Shown one piece after another: positions 1 to 12,102 of a DNA stretch of 64,000 nt. The DNA lies in the NCBI GenBank assembly GCA_027596075.1, contig JADGJC010000152.1, positions 13,157 to 77,156 on the forward strand. The letters are read 5' to 3'. The notes beneath the pieces were generated by a model. The model saw only the letters and a list, made by a program, of their open reading frames with translations, did not search any database and had not been told where the DNA came from. The position numbers and the translations under genes are program-made. Origin of the DNA: Rhizophlyctis rosea. Its lineage: Eukaryota; Chytridiomycota; Chytridiomycetes; Rhizophlyctidales; Rhizophlyctidaceae. Every line of letters starts with the position of its first letter. Within the stretch, counting starts at the first letter, position 1.

Positions 1-2476
1 CTCTGCCTGAGACCCGGCGGTCCCCGGCCGCGGTGGGGTGCGCCCCCCCCCCCCAATACTCCCGACCGAGGCGGGAGCGAATGTTGATTGGTGTCGAAAA
101 GCCCTGTAGGAAAAAGGGTGCCTAGGCAGGAGAATGTGAGGGAAGGGCAAGGCGGGCACGATAGATTGTGCAGTATAGGAGGGCGCTGAGGGCAGGGGAG
201 ATTGAGATCCAGGGTGTAGGTGGGAGGGCAAGGGAGTTGCATAAGTTTTCAGCGATTTCAGGATGGTGCTGGAGAAATGGAGAGTGCGGCCTGTGGGTAT
301 GGTGATGGAAGATACCTAGAGGGAGAGAGGTGGAGGATTCCGTTTTGGTGTTGGTGAAAATAGAGGTGGGTGTGTCTGCATGTAGAATGGTTGGTTTAAA
401 AGTCAGAGCTTCCTGACGCTCTTCAGTTGTCATGCTACCATACAAGAGGTGGAATAGATATGAAGAAATGTAAGGCGGATTTTCAAGGGTTGAGGGATGA
501 GTATTCCTCGTATTGGTCCCACGGTATATCTCCGACAAGTGCCTCACACGGAGGAAGAACCCTTCGGCATCACACACTTTGTGATTGACCCTGATGTCCA
601 CGACCAGCAAGGTGCGGAAAACAGTCCAAGAGCCTCGATAGCGCGTTTTAGAGGCCGGGAATGTCAACAAAAACTGGGCGACTCAGATTCGGTGGTTGTC
701 CATGAACAAACAATACAATGACTGGGGTTGCGGGGGAGATGAGGGCGTCGATCGGTCCCAAAGGAAATAGAGAAGGAAGGGTATGAGGCCGAGATGGGTG
801 CAGGGCATAAGCAAAAGTGACCTTGGTTGTGGAGGACATGGCGAGTAATGGGCCAGCAGCGCTCTGTCTGAGAGTGCAAAGACTGCCAAACAAGGTGGGA
901 GGCTGTAGCATGCACGAGACACGAGTCACAAGACGAGCTCCCATGCCGTGGCACATTTGGCAGTCAGCCGGCGGGAATGGCTCATTGATGGCGCTGGGGG
1001 GCTTTGTATGCAAGCCATACGGGCTTGGGCAACGTCATCAATCAGCCCTTCCCGCCTGTTGTAGACTCGTAGTCACCCAAAAGTTTGCCGGTGTGTCCCA
1101 GGGCTCCCAGGGGCCAGCCCTCCATCTGGGATCCCATCCAATGATCATCTGGCCGATCAGCCACAAGTTTTGATGGAATGGCTGATTGTGTTACTCAAAT
1201 TGGGCACACTCCTCTTTGCGAAAGGAGGACTGCTCATTCCAGGTTGTTTATTATTTATAACTTATTGGTGTAGGACCTACCTAGTAGGTGTGTCTGTCTG
1301 AAACGAAAGGGTGTCCAACCTGGTCTGTGTCAGCAAAAACAACCACACTTCCATCTCGTTTCAAGCACCGGGGTCTTGCAGTCATTTTGCAATAGGAGGA
1401 GCTACTAGACTGCGGGTACGAAGTGTGTTGTGTTGGCGCGAATACAGAAATATTCCTTACGTTTTAGCACCCAGTAAGTGCCTACTTTGGTCAGGAGAAG
1501 TATGCAAGAGGCGGGGGGAGGACGGGAGTGTCTCCACTCAGTTGCTCATTCACTTACCTCACCCATATTAGTAAAAGCTGGTTAAACTGTTCACCTAACC
1601 TGGCAATGGTTGACGGCCGCACCTGCTAGACTTCTTCCTCTTTCGGAGGAGTCAACTTCACCTCTTAAGTTATTCTTTATTTACCATCAACTTGCTTGTG
1701 ATTGAGCAACCCTATTTTATTGGTGCTGCTCGGGCTGACTTGGCAGTGACTTTTTTGTGCAAGGTGGGCACTTGCGTGAGTTGCCAAGTCCCTGAGGTGA
1801 CCTGTTCTCACCACACTAAAAATCAGTGTTCTCCTCTTACAGATTTGCATTACGCTCTCATATAAGTTGGTGACCTTGAAATCGAATTCTTGTTCATCAG
1901 TGGACCGATTGCGTCTTCTGTGTAAGTTATCCTATGACGCCTAATTTTTGTTTACTCCCCCGCCGTGCCTGCTAGTGAATCAATTCGTTCAATTTGAGGA
2001 CGGCCTTCATGATGACCATCTCACTAAATCCTGTCATTTGCGTATGCAGTACACTCAATTTTGCTGATTGTGTTCTGTTAATCCGCACGCACTTCAAATG
2101 ACCGACCTTAATCTGGTGAGTATTTGTTTTGTCATGGGAAAGTTGGTGATGGGGAAGGGGCCACGCGGGGAAATGGGGACTGAAATCTTCATTGATGGTG
2201 GGAACAGTTGTGGGGGTTGATTGCAAGCTTATTGAGTGACGTGGCTTTTTCACAAACACGGCGGATGGACGCAAATAGGATAGCCGTACAGCTTGGACAG
2301 CTATTTTGCGACCTTGCGTGCGCTTATTGATGCGGGAAAAGATGTATGCACTGGCGGCCAAAGTCGGACTCTCGCATACACATAGCTCAAACCCTATCCT
2401 CTTTTCTCATTAACAGTCACCGAAGGCATCGAGGGACGAGAACGCATCGTCGACCTCCTTCCAATCCACCCCAATC
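1..2476. other. 5' gene-poor stretch
   Basis: No gene can be supported here. The left edge is GC-rich with a C-run at about 43-54. Minus-strand open frames at 122-670 and 648-1013 have no recognisable domain and do not join with convincing splice sites. The last part is the upstream region of the CCCH gene; no clear TATA box is visible. Confidence 0.5.
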
Positions 2477-4882
2477 ATGACCGTACCATTGAACGGCCAC
2501 TCGCAACCTTTCCCCGCATCTGCGGCGGCGTCAGCAGCACCAACACAACGACGCAACTCCTCTGCAACATTGGCGGCCACTCTTCCGCCGTTAGACGAGC
2601 ATGAGGCTCTTTCCTTCGTACCATCCGACAACCCCACCAGTCCAACGTCACAGCCGTCTACACCTCGTCGTCTTTCCATCCCGGACGGTCAATATGGCCG
2701 CGGCCCCGGGTTCCCTGACGCCAGGTTAGGAGCGGCAGTCCCCATTCCCGCCATCGATCCTCAGATGGCCAACGCCATGGGTCTGGACCCCTTTGCGGCA
2801 GCCGCGGCAACCGTCGCATACAACGAAGCTCTAGCGTTACGGGCGGGCATGTTGCATCCCCAATATCCCCATCCCGCTGCCGAGATGTCATCCAGGATGT
2901 TGTACGCACAAGCCCAAGCTCAAGGCTATGCCCACGTCGCAGCAGCGGCTGCTGCTGCGGCGGCTGCTGGCATTCCCAATGCCGCTTCGCCTGCAACCAT
3001 ACACCCTCACCCGCTCATGATGCCCCACCCTTTGGCAGCTGCCGCGGCAGCTGGCCAATTACCCAGAGGATATCCTTATCCCCCGGCCGGATACTATCCT
3101 GCTCCCCCCATTCCAATTCAAAATGCTGGTCCAGGTGTCGGTCGCTTGGGGATGGGCAAGCGCGGCGATCTTAGCATCCATACCTCAGTCAAGCCGGGGT
3201 CGGCTAATGGACCAGTTAGTGCTCCCGCAATGATGAGAGGGCCTCCTGGAGAGGACGGCAGCGTTGGGTGGAACGAGGATTACGAAGATTCTATTCCCGG
3301 CTCCGTGACCGGCCCCTTGTCTCCCTATGGTGTCGGCCCGCTTCCTGGTCCTAACTCGCACCTTCCGCCACGCGTCGACCAATCCCTCAAAAAACTCTCG
3401 CTCTACAAAACCGAGCTCTGTCGCTCTTGGGAAGAAACCGGCTACTGCCGATACGCGTCGAAATGCCAATTCGCGCATAGCGAATCAGAGCTCCGTCCTG
3501 TGGACCGCCACCCTAAATATAAAACAGAGATGTGCAAGACGTTTTGGGAGAAGGGAACATGTCCGTATGGGAAGCGGTGTTGTTTCATACATACGGAGAG
3601 GGACGTTAGTGGGGCGAGTGCTAGTAGTGCTGGTGGGAGGGGAGGGATGGGTGGCAGGAAGGACGAGAAGGGGAACTCGATCAAGAGTCCTTCTGGCGTA
3701 ACTTCGCCAACGTCCATGCTCTCTCCCACGTCTTCCGCGTCCGGCATCCCCCGCCGCCGAACGACCTCAATGGGCTCTGTTCTCTCCTACGATGGCGAGG
3801 ACACCGCCACCGCCGAATACTACGGCTCCTCCTACACCACCTCACCTCAACTTCCTCCCGCCTCCCTTGATATGCCCATGGCGTACGGCTCGATGCCCAA
3901 CCTTTCGGGTCTTCCGGCATCGCAGTTCCCTCTCAGCCCCGCTTCGTACGTTTACGACCATCGCGCCATCGCTGAAGCCTATTTCGCCGGCCGGCGGTTC
4001 TCGGATGTGGGTGTGGTCCATGGGACTTTTGAGCGGCGTGTCAGTGATGTTGGACTGGTTCCTGGATTTGGGGATGGGGGGTTAGCGCGTGTGGAGGAGG
4101 AGGATGGGGATGATCGGGGGGATGCGGTGAATGGGACGGGCATGTTGACTCCAGTCAGCTTCAGGGAGGACGGAAGGGAAGATGATGGACGGGTTAGGAG
4201 GACTAGTTTGAGTGTTACGCAGGCTGTTTCTACACCCTTAAAGTCTTCTGCTGCGGCGGCGTACCCTCTCACACCGCCCCTCTCAAACCCCATCACTCCC
4301 ACCCGGTCAACCATCACCTCCGCCTCTCACTCCGCGCCACACCATCACTTCCGAAATGACACTACCACGGACGCCTATGTGAGCGATATGCAATTCCCGT
4401 TTGATTTTGAGATGAGCGGTGTGGGAAAGGTGTCGACTGGTGGCAATGGTTCTGCATCGTCTGGTGGAAGGGATGCTGGGGAGAGGAGCGTAAGGAGGAC
4501 GAGGAGTGTGACACAGCCTGTCGGTGGCGGGTTAGGTGTGGGCTTTGCCAATAGCGTAGGGTCTCCTCCATCTCGTGAAACGGACGACATGGCTCGGTTG
4601 ACATCATCCGTTGGCGGATTGTCCCTTTCATCCTCGTACGGCGGATCCCTCTCCGCGGGTTCTTCACCGCTCGGTATTTTCACGAAGAGAAGTGGCAGTT
4701 TCTCCGGGTACTTGCCGGGAAGCGTTCCCAGTCCATCCATCTCGCTGTTGTCGAAGAGCGCCGGGAGTCCGTTCATGATGGGTGGAAGGAGTGCAGGTGG
4801 TATTGGCGGCAGGAGGAGGAGCAGTGTGGCCAAGGCTTTGTGGGTCGATGATGACGATGAGGATGACGAGGTGGGCTTGTAG
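2477..4882 (+). CDS. Tandem CCCH zinc-finger RNA-binding protein (TTP/TIS11/Zfs1 type)
   Basis: Single-exon frame of 801 residues. Two CCCH fingers with the exact spacing C-x8-C-x5-C-x3-H lie at residues C315-H334 and C353-H372. Each is preceded by the family lead (LYKTELC, KYKTEMC) and they are separated by 18 residues, the signature of tristetraprolin/TIS11 proteins. Those proteins bind AU-rich elements in mRNA 3' UTRs and recruit deadenylases in the cytoplasm. The flanks are low-complexity: an Ala-rich region before residue 200, Pro/Gly/Ser-rich arms, many S/T-P sites, and an acidic end ([10 protein letters not shown]). No C-terminal CNOT1-binding motif was recognised. The first ATG of the frame is used; a 5' UTR intron upstream cannot be excluded. 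Family assignment is strong; the mRNA targets are unknown. Confidence 0.93.
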   Translation: MTVPLNGHSQPFPASAAASAAPTQRRNSSATLAATLPPLDEHEALSFVPSDNPTSPTSQPSTPRRLSIPDGQYGRGPGFPDARLGAAVPIPAIDPQMANAMGLDPFAAAAATVAYNEALALRAGMLHPQYPHPAAEMSSRMLYAQAQAQGYAHVAAAAAAAAAAGIPNAASPATIHPHPLMMPHPLAAAAAAGQLPRGYPYPPAGYYPAPPIPIQNAGPGVGRLGMGKRGDLSIHTSVKPGSANGPVSAPAMMRGPPGEDGSVGWNEDYEDSIPGSVTGPLSPYGVGPLPGPNSHLPPRVDQSLKKLSLYKTELCRSWEETGYCRYASKCQFAHSESELRPVDRHPKYKTEMCKTFWEKGTCPYGKRCCFIHTERDVSGASASSAGGRGGMGGRKDEKGNSIKSPSGVTSPTSMLSPTSSASGIPRRRTTSMGSVLSYDGEDTATAEYYGSSYTTSPQLPPASLDMPMAYGSMPNLSGLPASQFPLSPASYVYDHRAIAEAYFAGRRFSDVGVVHGTFERRVSDVGLVPGFGDGGLARVEEEDGDDRGDAVNGTGMLTPVSFREDGREDDGRVRRTSLSVTQAVSTPLKSSAAAAYPLTPPLSNPITPTRSTITSASHSAPHHHFRNDTTTDAYVSDMQFPFDFEMSGVGKVSTGGNGSASSGGRDAGERSVRRTRSVTQPVGGGLGVGFANSVGSPPSRETDDMARLTSSVGGLSLSSSYGGSLSAGSSPLGIFTKRSGSFSGYLPGSVPSPSISLLSKSAGSPFMMGGRSAGGIGGRRRSSVAKALWVDDDDEDDEVGL

Positions 4883-7800
4883 GGTATGGGTAGTGTGTTG
4901 TTGGTGGTGAGGGGAGGAGGGGAGATGGAGTTTTGTAATGTTCTTTTAGGCAGGGAGATATGGGTCTGTACAAGTTTTTGGTGTTTTTTGGGTTTCGAGT
5001 TGGGTGGGTGAAGGTTTCTGGACCGAACGACGGGGTGGTGGTTCTCAAGTATCCGTCTTGAAGCTGGGCTTATGCCGAATCATTCAAGACATCTCCTTGT
5101 TGCTCGGCTTTTGTGGATGAAGGGTTCCCTCCGCTCCATGTTTTTCGTAATAGCGCACCCTAGTTGTAGCCACGCACCCACACCATAGATATTTTTTTCC
5201 TTTAATCATTTTTTTGTTTCTTCTTTATATGCAGTAAGTTAAGTATTGTTATATCTTCTTTCTTTACTTTCATTTTCTTGGTTTGCGGGTGAAGTTCCTT
5301 TCAGCATTTCAGTGTGTAGATTGTTGTCAGGGGCAAGATATAGATTTAGTGGGCCAGCGGGTAAGGGCGGTGGAGGGCTGGAAAAGCAGAGGAAAGCTGT
5401 TTGATTACCAAATTAAGTCACTTATGTGTACCCTATTTTCGTGTGGTATATCGCCTTGTAAGCTATTACCTCTTTGTGAATCTGCTGGCCATTTTGAATG
5501 GGGGTTTGGGTAATTTTGACTTTGGCTTCTGTGAGGATTGCGCTCTATCAAAGACATAACTTTGTAGTGGTAAGTTCTGGAGGAGACATGGGAATGCAAG
5601 GAGCTGATGTGACCGAGTCCTTCAAACATCATTCAGAACTGCCGTACTGTTTTAACCACGTTCGTTGCATGGGCAGAAAATCACGAATGGCCGATCGAAT
5701 ACAGAAAGGAAAGAAACATTGGCAATCTGGCATTATGGACATCCATAATCGGATACCTACCTGTCTAAGCTGTTTATAAGTCCACAGCACCTGCATATCA
5801 AATCATTCTGGATGGCGTTGACAAGGCAATCGGCAAGACCCCAATTGATCAAGGAAGCGACCTGGGCGTTGCTGTGCACATTTTTTACCATTTGGGCAAA
5901 CCATATGTTGTTGAACTGCCCTGTGGCATACGTAGCTGACATATTGATGGGAGAAAAACGGCAATGTTGCCCTGTTCATGCTGACAATGATTCGACATGG
6001 ACTTCAGGATGCTTTCACTCTGCATCATGATGGCCTTATGTTCCCAATGGAACTATGGCAGTACATATAACCATCTTCTGTTTGGTTTGACCAGCAAGTG
6101 ACCAAGCGATACTCCCATCATTTCCCATCGTAAATGAGATACACTGAAAGTTGGAAGCAGATCCATCGTGATACAGACATTCAACAGTGTTATAGCCATC
6201 CATTTTGTCGAGTGTTTTGAGCGGCCAACTCGGCCACTATCTCCTCCTTTGTGTGCGGTATCGGTTTGCCAAAATCCCAAACTTAACGCCTGCTGGAAGA
6301 ATTTGAAGATCGGATCCGTTCCAAGTACTCCAGCTGTCTGACCTTTTGCACAATCAGAACATTGCACTGAAGTAAATTGGCAAAGGCATCTCGCATGTGC
6401 GGAAAAGGTCAGCTAAGGTCCGTGAGTGTGTGAGCAGGTAGAGATGCAGGATTCAATGTCCGAAGGGTCAAACAAGACGTGGCGTTAGCAATTCCGTGGA
6501 CGGAGTGAGCCGAATGATGGCTGATCAGATCATCGAACGTTTTGGATTCGGTTTCGAGCATACCAATGCCACCCGACCCAATGACGCGATCGGAATGAAG
6601 CCGGCAATGACACGAAATATGGTCACCGCCACATTTTCATGCACCAAAGGTGATGACGATGAGAGACTGAATGAGCCCGCCAGACCGCTCGAGCCGCAAG
6701 ACTGCGCCAATGGCGAATGGGCCTGGCCTGCTCCTGGCCTGTTCGATGATGTTATCATCGGCGTATCGGCATTGTGAAAGGGGTGGTGGGCCAACTTGCC
6801 AAATTCCCACGGCCAAGGGTCTGTAGGTGTCCGTGTGACCTGTCCACGGAGTGAGACCCTTCCCCAAGGCACACTTGAGTATTTCCGTGAGAATGGAATC
6901 GTTAGTTGGCGGAGGTTGTTGGGTCCGGCGACGGGGGCGAGTATATTGAGTGCAAAGTTTGCAAACTTTGGGAGGGATGGGAATGGGGAAGTTTTCACTG
7001 CATGCCGTGATCTGTCTCTGTCTCTGTCCGAGTCTGCCCGAATGGTGGGAAATTGAGGACCTGCTTGTGTGTGAATGTTCCACAGCTCCGCAATAAATTT
7101 ACTGTTACACGATATGCACCCTGTGTTACCTTTTCCTTTTAGGACTCCTCCGAAGTGGGCGTGCAGTTGGCCTCTTTGTCATGACCCACGACGCCGCTAT
7201 TTCCTTGATAGAAAAATCTATATTGACAATTTGGGTGTGACTGCGTGTGACTGTGTGTTACCCCACTCTCGGCCCCTCACTGCCTCTGCAGTCTGATTGC
7301 CCCCTGAGCCCCCCCTCACTGCCCAGTGCCCGCTTGCTCGTGTGAGGCCCAAGCCTGAGGCTCAAATGATGCTACGCAATTTGGGAATGTAAGTGATCCA
7401 GGGTGACGTGTAGCAAAGAGCCTCATCCACGCAAAAAGACGAGAGGTGCATGTGAAGATAGGCCCACAATACAACAGAAATTACACCGTCATCATCATCA
7501 TCATCATCATGGCAAACTCAACCTAAAGAAGGAGATCAGCGCATAACCGCAAAAAAAGGGGGGGGGCAACGTACACACTTCCATTGGGTAGTTGGTAGTA
7601 ACTTGTAAGTTGATGGGAGACTCGCTGGAATTGCAGAATTGCGTACACGCCCAACTCGCCCGGCTCACTCGATCAAGTCAAAAATTGTATCCGAAGCAAC
7701 CACAGACACCACCATCAAAATTGAAAACCGCCGACCGGACCTTGCCTTCCCTGATTTTTTGTGTCAACCTCCTATTATCATACCGTACTTATTGGATCTG

Positions 7801-9080
7801 TGTCTGGTTTATTTGCCGTTGCCCGTAGCTATACCCTCATCTTTTATCTAGTTTGTGTTGTTTGTCTTTTTTGGCTGAATGGCAAGTGCTCCCACGACAT
7901 TGCGATAACACGTATACCCTTCGTTCCGCGTCGACATCATCACTTCCGTCCTCCGCAATCACTTGATGCTGAACTGTACAAGGTGAGAATCCTGTCGTGA
8001 CACTTGTCATCATATGTCCAAAGGAAGGGCTGTGGTTGGAGTGGTTTTGAAGTGGTTGATGGTTTGGCCATGACTTGGTGGGGGCCGGCCATTTTAGTAA
8101 GGGAGGGCTCGCCCACAAGATCGGTCCGTCCGATTGTATGTCCGTCCATGCATCCGTCCGTCCGTCCGCCCGCTCGACAGACAGAGAGAGAGAGAGAGTG
8201 TGTGTGTGTGTGTGTGTATGTGATGCTTCGCGCAACCCCTATATTCCCCTCTCCTTCACTTCACCCGATCACGGAGGTCGGCATATGCGATAAGGAGGGC
8301 CTGAGCTGGGGATATGTCGATAGATCATACACTCATCGATTGAGGGGATCATCATCCATCATCAACCCACCAACGATCCAGTCATCACAAACCCGCATTT
8401 CTTGGTCAGAACGGGAGGGGGTCGGAGGGGGGTGGGGATGCCCTCGATCACCATCCCCTAGCCCGGTCTCATTGGGTAATCCCGTTCATCAATCACCATC
8501 AATCACGCACACACACACACAAACACACACACTATCTGGCATACGCACCCACGAGCATGTGCGGATCTGCTTACGAAATGCCTCGTGTGAAAGAGAGAGC
8601 GACTGTGCGCTTGGCAACAAATGAGGGGATCGTTGGCTCGGGGCATCAACTCACCCCAATTAGTGTCTAGTGTAGTGAGTTGTTGACTGCATCATAGATC
8701 GTAGCGCATATGGCCCCCGTAATTCACCACATTCATATTCCTGTCGAGGGGCGATGGTCTTGGCACGGAAAGGAGAGCTTTGTTCCAAGGGTCCATCACC
8801 CAACTGCCCTCATATCGCACTGCCCAATAGGCACTGCTGAAAGGCATAGAAAGATCGTCGGGAAGACTCTCACGTCACTGTGTTTTATCTCATACATCTT
8901 CTCTAACAAGTTCGTCATCTCCTTTCTTTGCCCCCTCCTTTCGACATGTACCATATATCATAGATCATAGACGCCAGAAACCCGCAACACAAAATCTCAC
9001 CAACTCAGCATCAACATCGCCAGATCGCATCTCTCACATCCTCACACCGCAAGTGTGATCATCCATCCCATACCCGAAAC
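4883..9080. other. Intergenic, 4.2 kb without a supported gene
   Basis: Starts with the 3' region of the CCCH gene, including T-rich stretches near 5190-5280. Open frames at 5283-7083 (both strands) are short, lack domains and do not chain with splice sites. The right half carries simple repeats: (TCA)n at 7488-7510, TCCG, GA and GT tracts at 8122-8218, and a CA tract at 8506-8532. The last few hundred bases are the upstream region of the glycosyltransferase gene. Confidence 0.55.
8122..8218. repeat. Compound microsatellite (TCCG)n-(GA)n-(GT)n
   Basis: Imperfect TCCG units run to about 8168. A GA tract and then a GT tract follow directly, ending near 8218. Purely a sequence observation; no function is implied. 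Confidence 0.9.
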
Positions 9081-10751
9081 ATGCGCGCATCAACGCCTCG
9101 CTCCCTCCGGCGCCCCTTTCTTCTCTCCCTCATTCTAGCTTTCCTAACACTCATCTTCCTCCTTCGGCATCACATCCATCCCCTATTCACGATAGTAGAT
9201 TGTTACCTCACCTGGCATGTGAGAGGGAGGAATTGGGTAGGAAGTAGGGAGGATGGGTTTAGCTTGGATTTGGAGGCACTACCGGAGCCCGATGCGAGTG
9301 TCGACCCGGTCATGTTGGGTAGTTGGAGGGCGAGGATCGAGAATGACGAACGGGACGGTGAATCATCATCATCAACAAGAAATGAGACGGATAGGAGATT
9401 GTATGAGGAGGTGAGTTTCGGATTTCGCTTGTGAGACGCTGGCTTGATGGAATATGTGGAAGAGACGAAATGATGCTGCTCGGACTGGTGTTGCATGGGT
9501 TAGGAATCGTCACAAAATGCGGAAGCGTAAGGAAGTGACGACAGCGAACGTGGTCGGCGCGAGAGGCTGGCACTGAGGGAAGCTGTAAGAACATTTAGAG
9601 GAACGAACTTGCTTCGATCTCATGTGTACGCGGAGCAAGGATATCCGCAAAGATGGGGCAGTGTGTGGGAGGCGTTGATGTATAAGAGGTGGAGAATGCC
9701 CCATCTTCCTCGACAACAAATACTTACAAAATGCTTTCATATCACCACAGGCATCTAAATCCGCCCTTCAAACTCTCCACTGGGGTCCACCACTACCGCC
9801 AACCACCACTCCACCAATCCCCAAAACAATCCACTACATCCTTATCGACCGTTCCTACGCAAACGTACCCCAAGAATGGCGGGAGGCACGTCTGTCTTGC
9901 ATGGGCCTCCACCCAGACTGGGAATTCAAATTCTGGGACCGCGAAAGCGCTGAGCAGTTCTTCGAGAGGGAACATCCGTGGTTCCTGAGCACATGGCAGG
10001 GATATCAGTTCCCCATCCAGCGGGCGGACGCGTTGAGATATTTTGTGCTGTATTCGTATGGTGGGGTGTATTTGGATATGGATTTGGCGTGCCGGAGGAG
10101 TTTGGAGCCTTTCAGGAGGTATGTTGTTGGATGTCATCCATCTTTTCTCATCTTTCGTGCCATGATGAAGAGATGAACGAAAACACTTACCCTTTGACTT
10201 CCGCCAGGTTCGACTTCATATCCCCCGCCGCCCATCCCGTCGGCGTTTCCAACGGCTTCATGATGTCCCCACCTCGCGCCCCCCTCCTCTCCCACCTAAT
10301 CTCCCAACTGACGCCCTTCAACCACTACTTCCTCTCCTCCTACCCAACCGTCATGTTCTCCACTGGCTGCATGTTCCTTTCCGCACATGTCAACACCTAC
10401 CAGCCCCACCAAATATGGGACCCCGTAACGGGCACCACGCGCCCAGAAGAGATCAAAATCCTCGGCGGACAGAGAAATAAGCTTTCGGGGAGGGTTGTTA
10501 CGCCTCTGTTTAGACATTTGGGCGCGAGCAGTTGGCATGAGGATGATGCCAAGGTTTTCACGAATTTGGGCAAGGTGTTCAAGGAGGTTGGGAGTGTGTT
10601 TGGGGAAATGGGTGGGGTTGTTTTGAGTGTTGTGCTCGTCTTGGGGGTTTTTGTTGGGGTAATGGCGTGGTGGAGGAGGATGTGCGGGCGGAGGGCAAAG
10701 GCATCGGGAGGAAGATGGAGTGGTGGGAAGGGCGTTGGGTTACCTTTGTAA
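9081..10751 (+). CDS. GT32 mannosyltransferase, SUR1/CSG1-like (MIPC synthase catalytic subunit)
   Basis: Three-exon model: 9081-9410, 9751-10118, 10208-10751, giving 413 residues with all phases closing. An N-terminal membrane anchor is followed by the GT32 core: an IPKTIH start, HPDWEFKFWD, the nucleotide-sugar motif YGGVYLDMD (D219 and D221), a GVSN motif, STGC and SSWHEDDAK. A second hydrophobic helix lies near the C terminus. This order matches yeast Sur1/Csg1, which transfers mannose from GDP-mannose to inositol phosphorylceramide in the Golgi. Intron 2 (89 bases) is clean. Intron 1 (340 bases, GTGAGT...CACAG) contains a long coding-like stretch, so an extra exon is possible. Substrate is inferred from family; other GT32 acceptors remain possible. 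Confidence 0.88.
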
Positions 10752-12102
10752 GTCGATAGTGAAGGGTTTGGATAGGGGGCGCGGGGTGATGTGTTTAATG
10801 GCTGTAATTGTGTGCTCTGTCAAACGGTGCGGTGGGAGAGGTGGGGAAGGAGGTCAGCGATGATTGATAGACATCGGCTCTCAGTAGTCGACATAGTGCT
10901 TTCGCTTACCTTCCCTTTTCACTGTCGGATACGTAAAACGGTTGTGTGATTTTGTGTTTTTGTTCTGTTTCTTCTGTAACAATTTTCCACCACAACTTTT
11001 TGTAATAGAATAATTCTTTTCCGTATTACTGTGCTGAAATTTCTACAGGAGAAACGGAAATTGATATGGTTTAGCTGTGTGTTCTTATGTGTTTGTCGCA
11101 TTCAAAGGAACTTCCTTTGATATGGTCTTCGGAGCTTATGGAGGTCATTAGTGTCGCCGAAGGTGGTACGAAGGTGCCGCTGGCATTCACACGTGCGATT
11201 CTGGGTGGTGCGTTTCTTGCGACTTTTGTAGGGTCCTGGTGCAGCCAATTCCCACGTTCGCAAGGGTTGTAGAAAGCCCTGGCGTCCCTGAACCAACAAT
11301 CCACGAGAAAGCTGGGGGATGTGTCTACACGTACGAACATGCCAAGAATCAACTGCTTGCAGGCAAGAACAATTCAAACATCCATGCATTATTGTTCCCT
11401 GCTCGAAAAACGTGATGTATTCATCCAGTGGAATGAGGAAGAGGCATTTTGGATATCCGTCTTCGAGATCAATTCAAAAGGGATTTTGGGCTGTAGTTCT
11501 GCCAAGTTGGGCACGATTGATCCCGTACAGCTGTCGCAACGAGAGAGTTGATGCGATGCATTGTCTATAGACTTTGGCGAATGTGTGAAGTGGAATGTTC
11601 ATTATCAGTTCAAGGGGAATAACGTATGATCATGACAATGCTTGTCTTGCCAATATGAGATGCAGGTATCATCCAAGAATCAGTCAGCAGACCCAATCCA
11701 CACCATTCGCTTTTGACGTTTATCGAGGATGTAAAGCGTTCAAACCTGGTTCATATCCGTTCCGACTGGCTCAGAAATTCTGTGTGGCTGGTGGTGATGT
11801 GAGGCGACCACATCTCCACTGGTCAGGATTGTGATAGAAAGAAATTGTATCAGCTGTTTGTTCGAATACTTTTTTGAAACATGATTGACCCTTTAATGTG
11901 GACGGGTCATTGACAAGTACATGATCAAACGGCTTCCTGCGATCATATGGCATCATCGTATGAACACTTGTAACCCGTGCTCTACGTGTTTTAATAAAAC
12001 CCACAAATTAAACCATGTTTACATGCATCGGTATACGATAAGTCAAACTCTGTGTATACTACATAAATACATTCCCCCTCTCCCGTCCCCCTATGTAAGA
12101 AG
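10752..12102. other. Intergenic, no supported gene
   Basis: Lies between the convergent ends of the GT32 and F-box genes. Open frames are under 100 codons, overlap on both strands and carry no motif. Nothing else was recognised. Confidence 0.6.

Noticed and set aside
122..1013. Two minus-strand frames that might be exons of one gene
   Set aside because: No domain, no matching donor/acceptor phases, and composition like the surrounding non-coding DNA.
8004..8624. Plus-strand 206-codon frame
   Set aside because: Largely encoded by microsatellites (VCVCV, RERERE-like runs); no motif.
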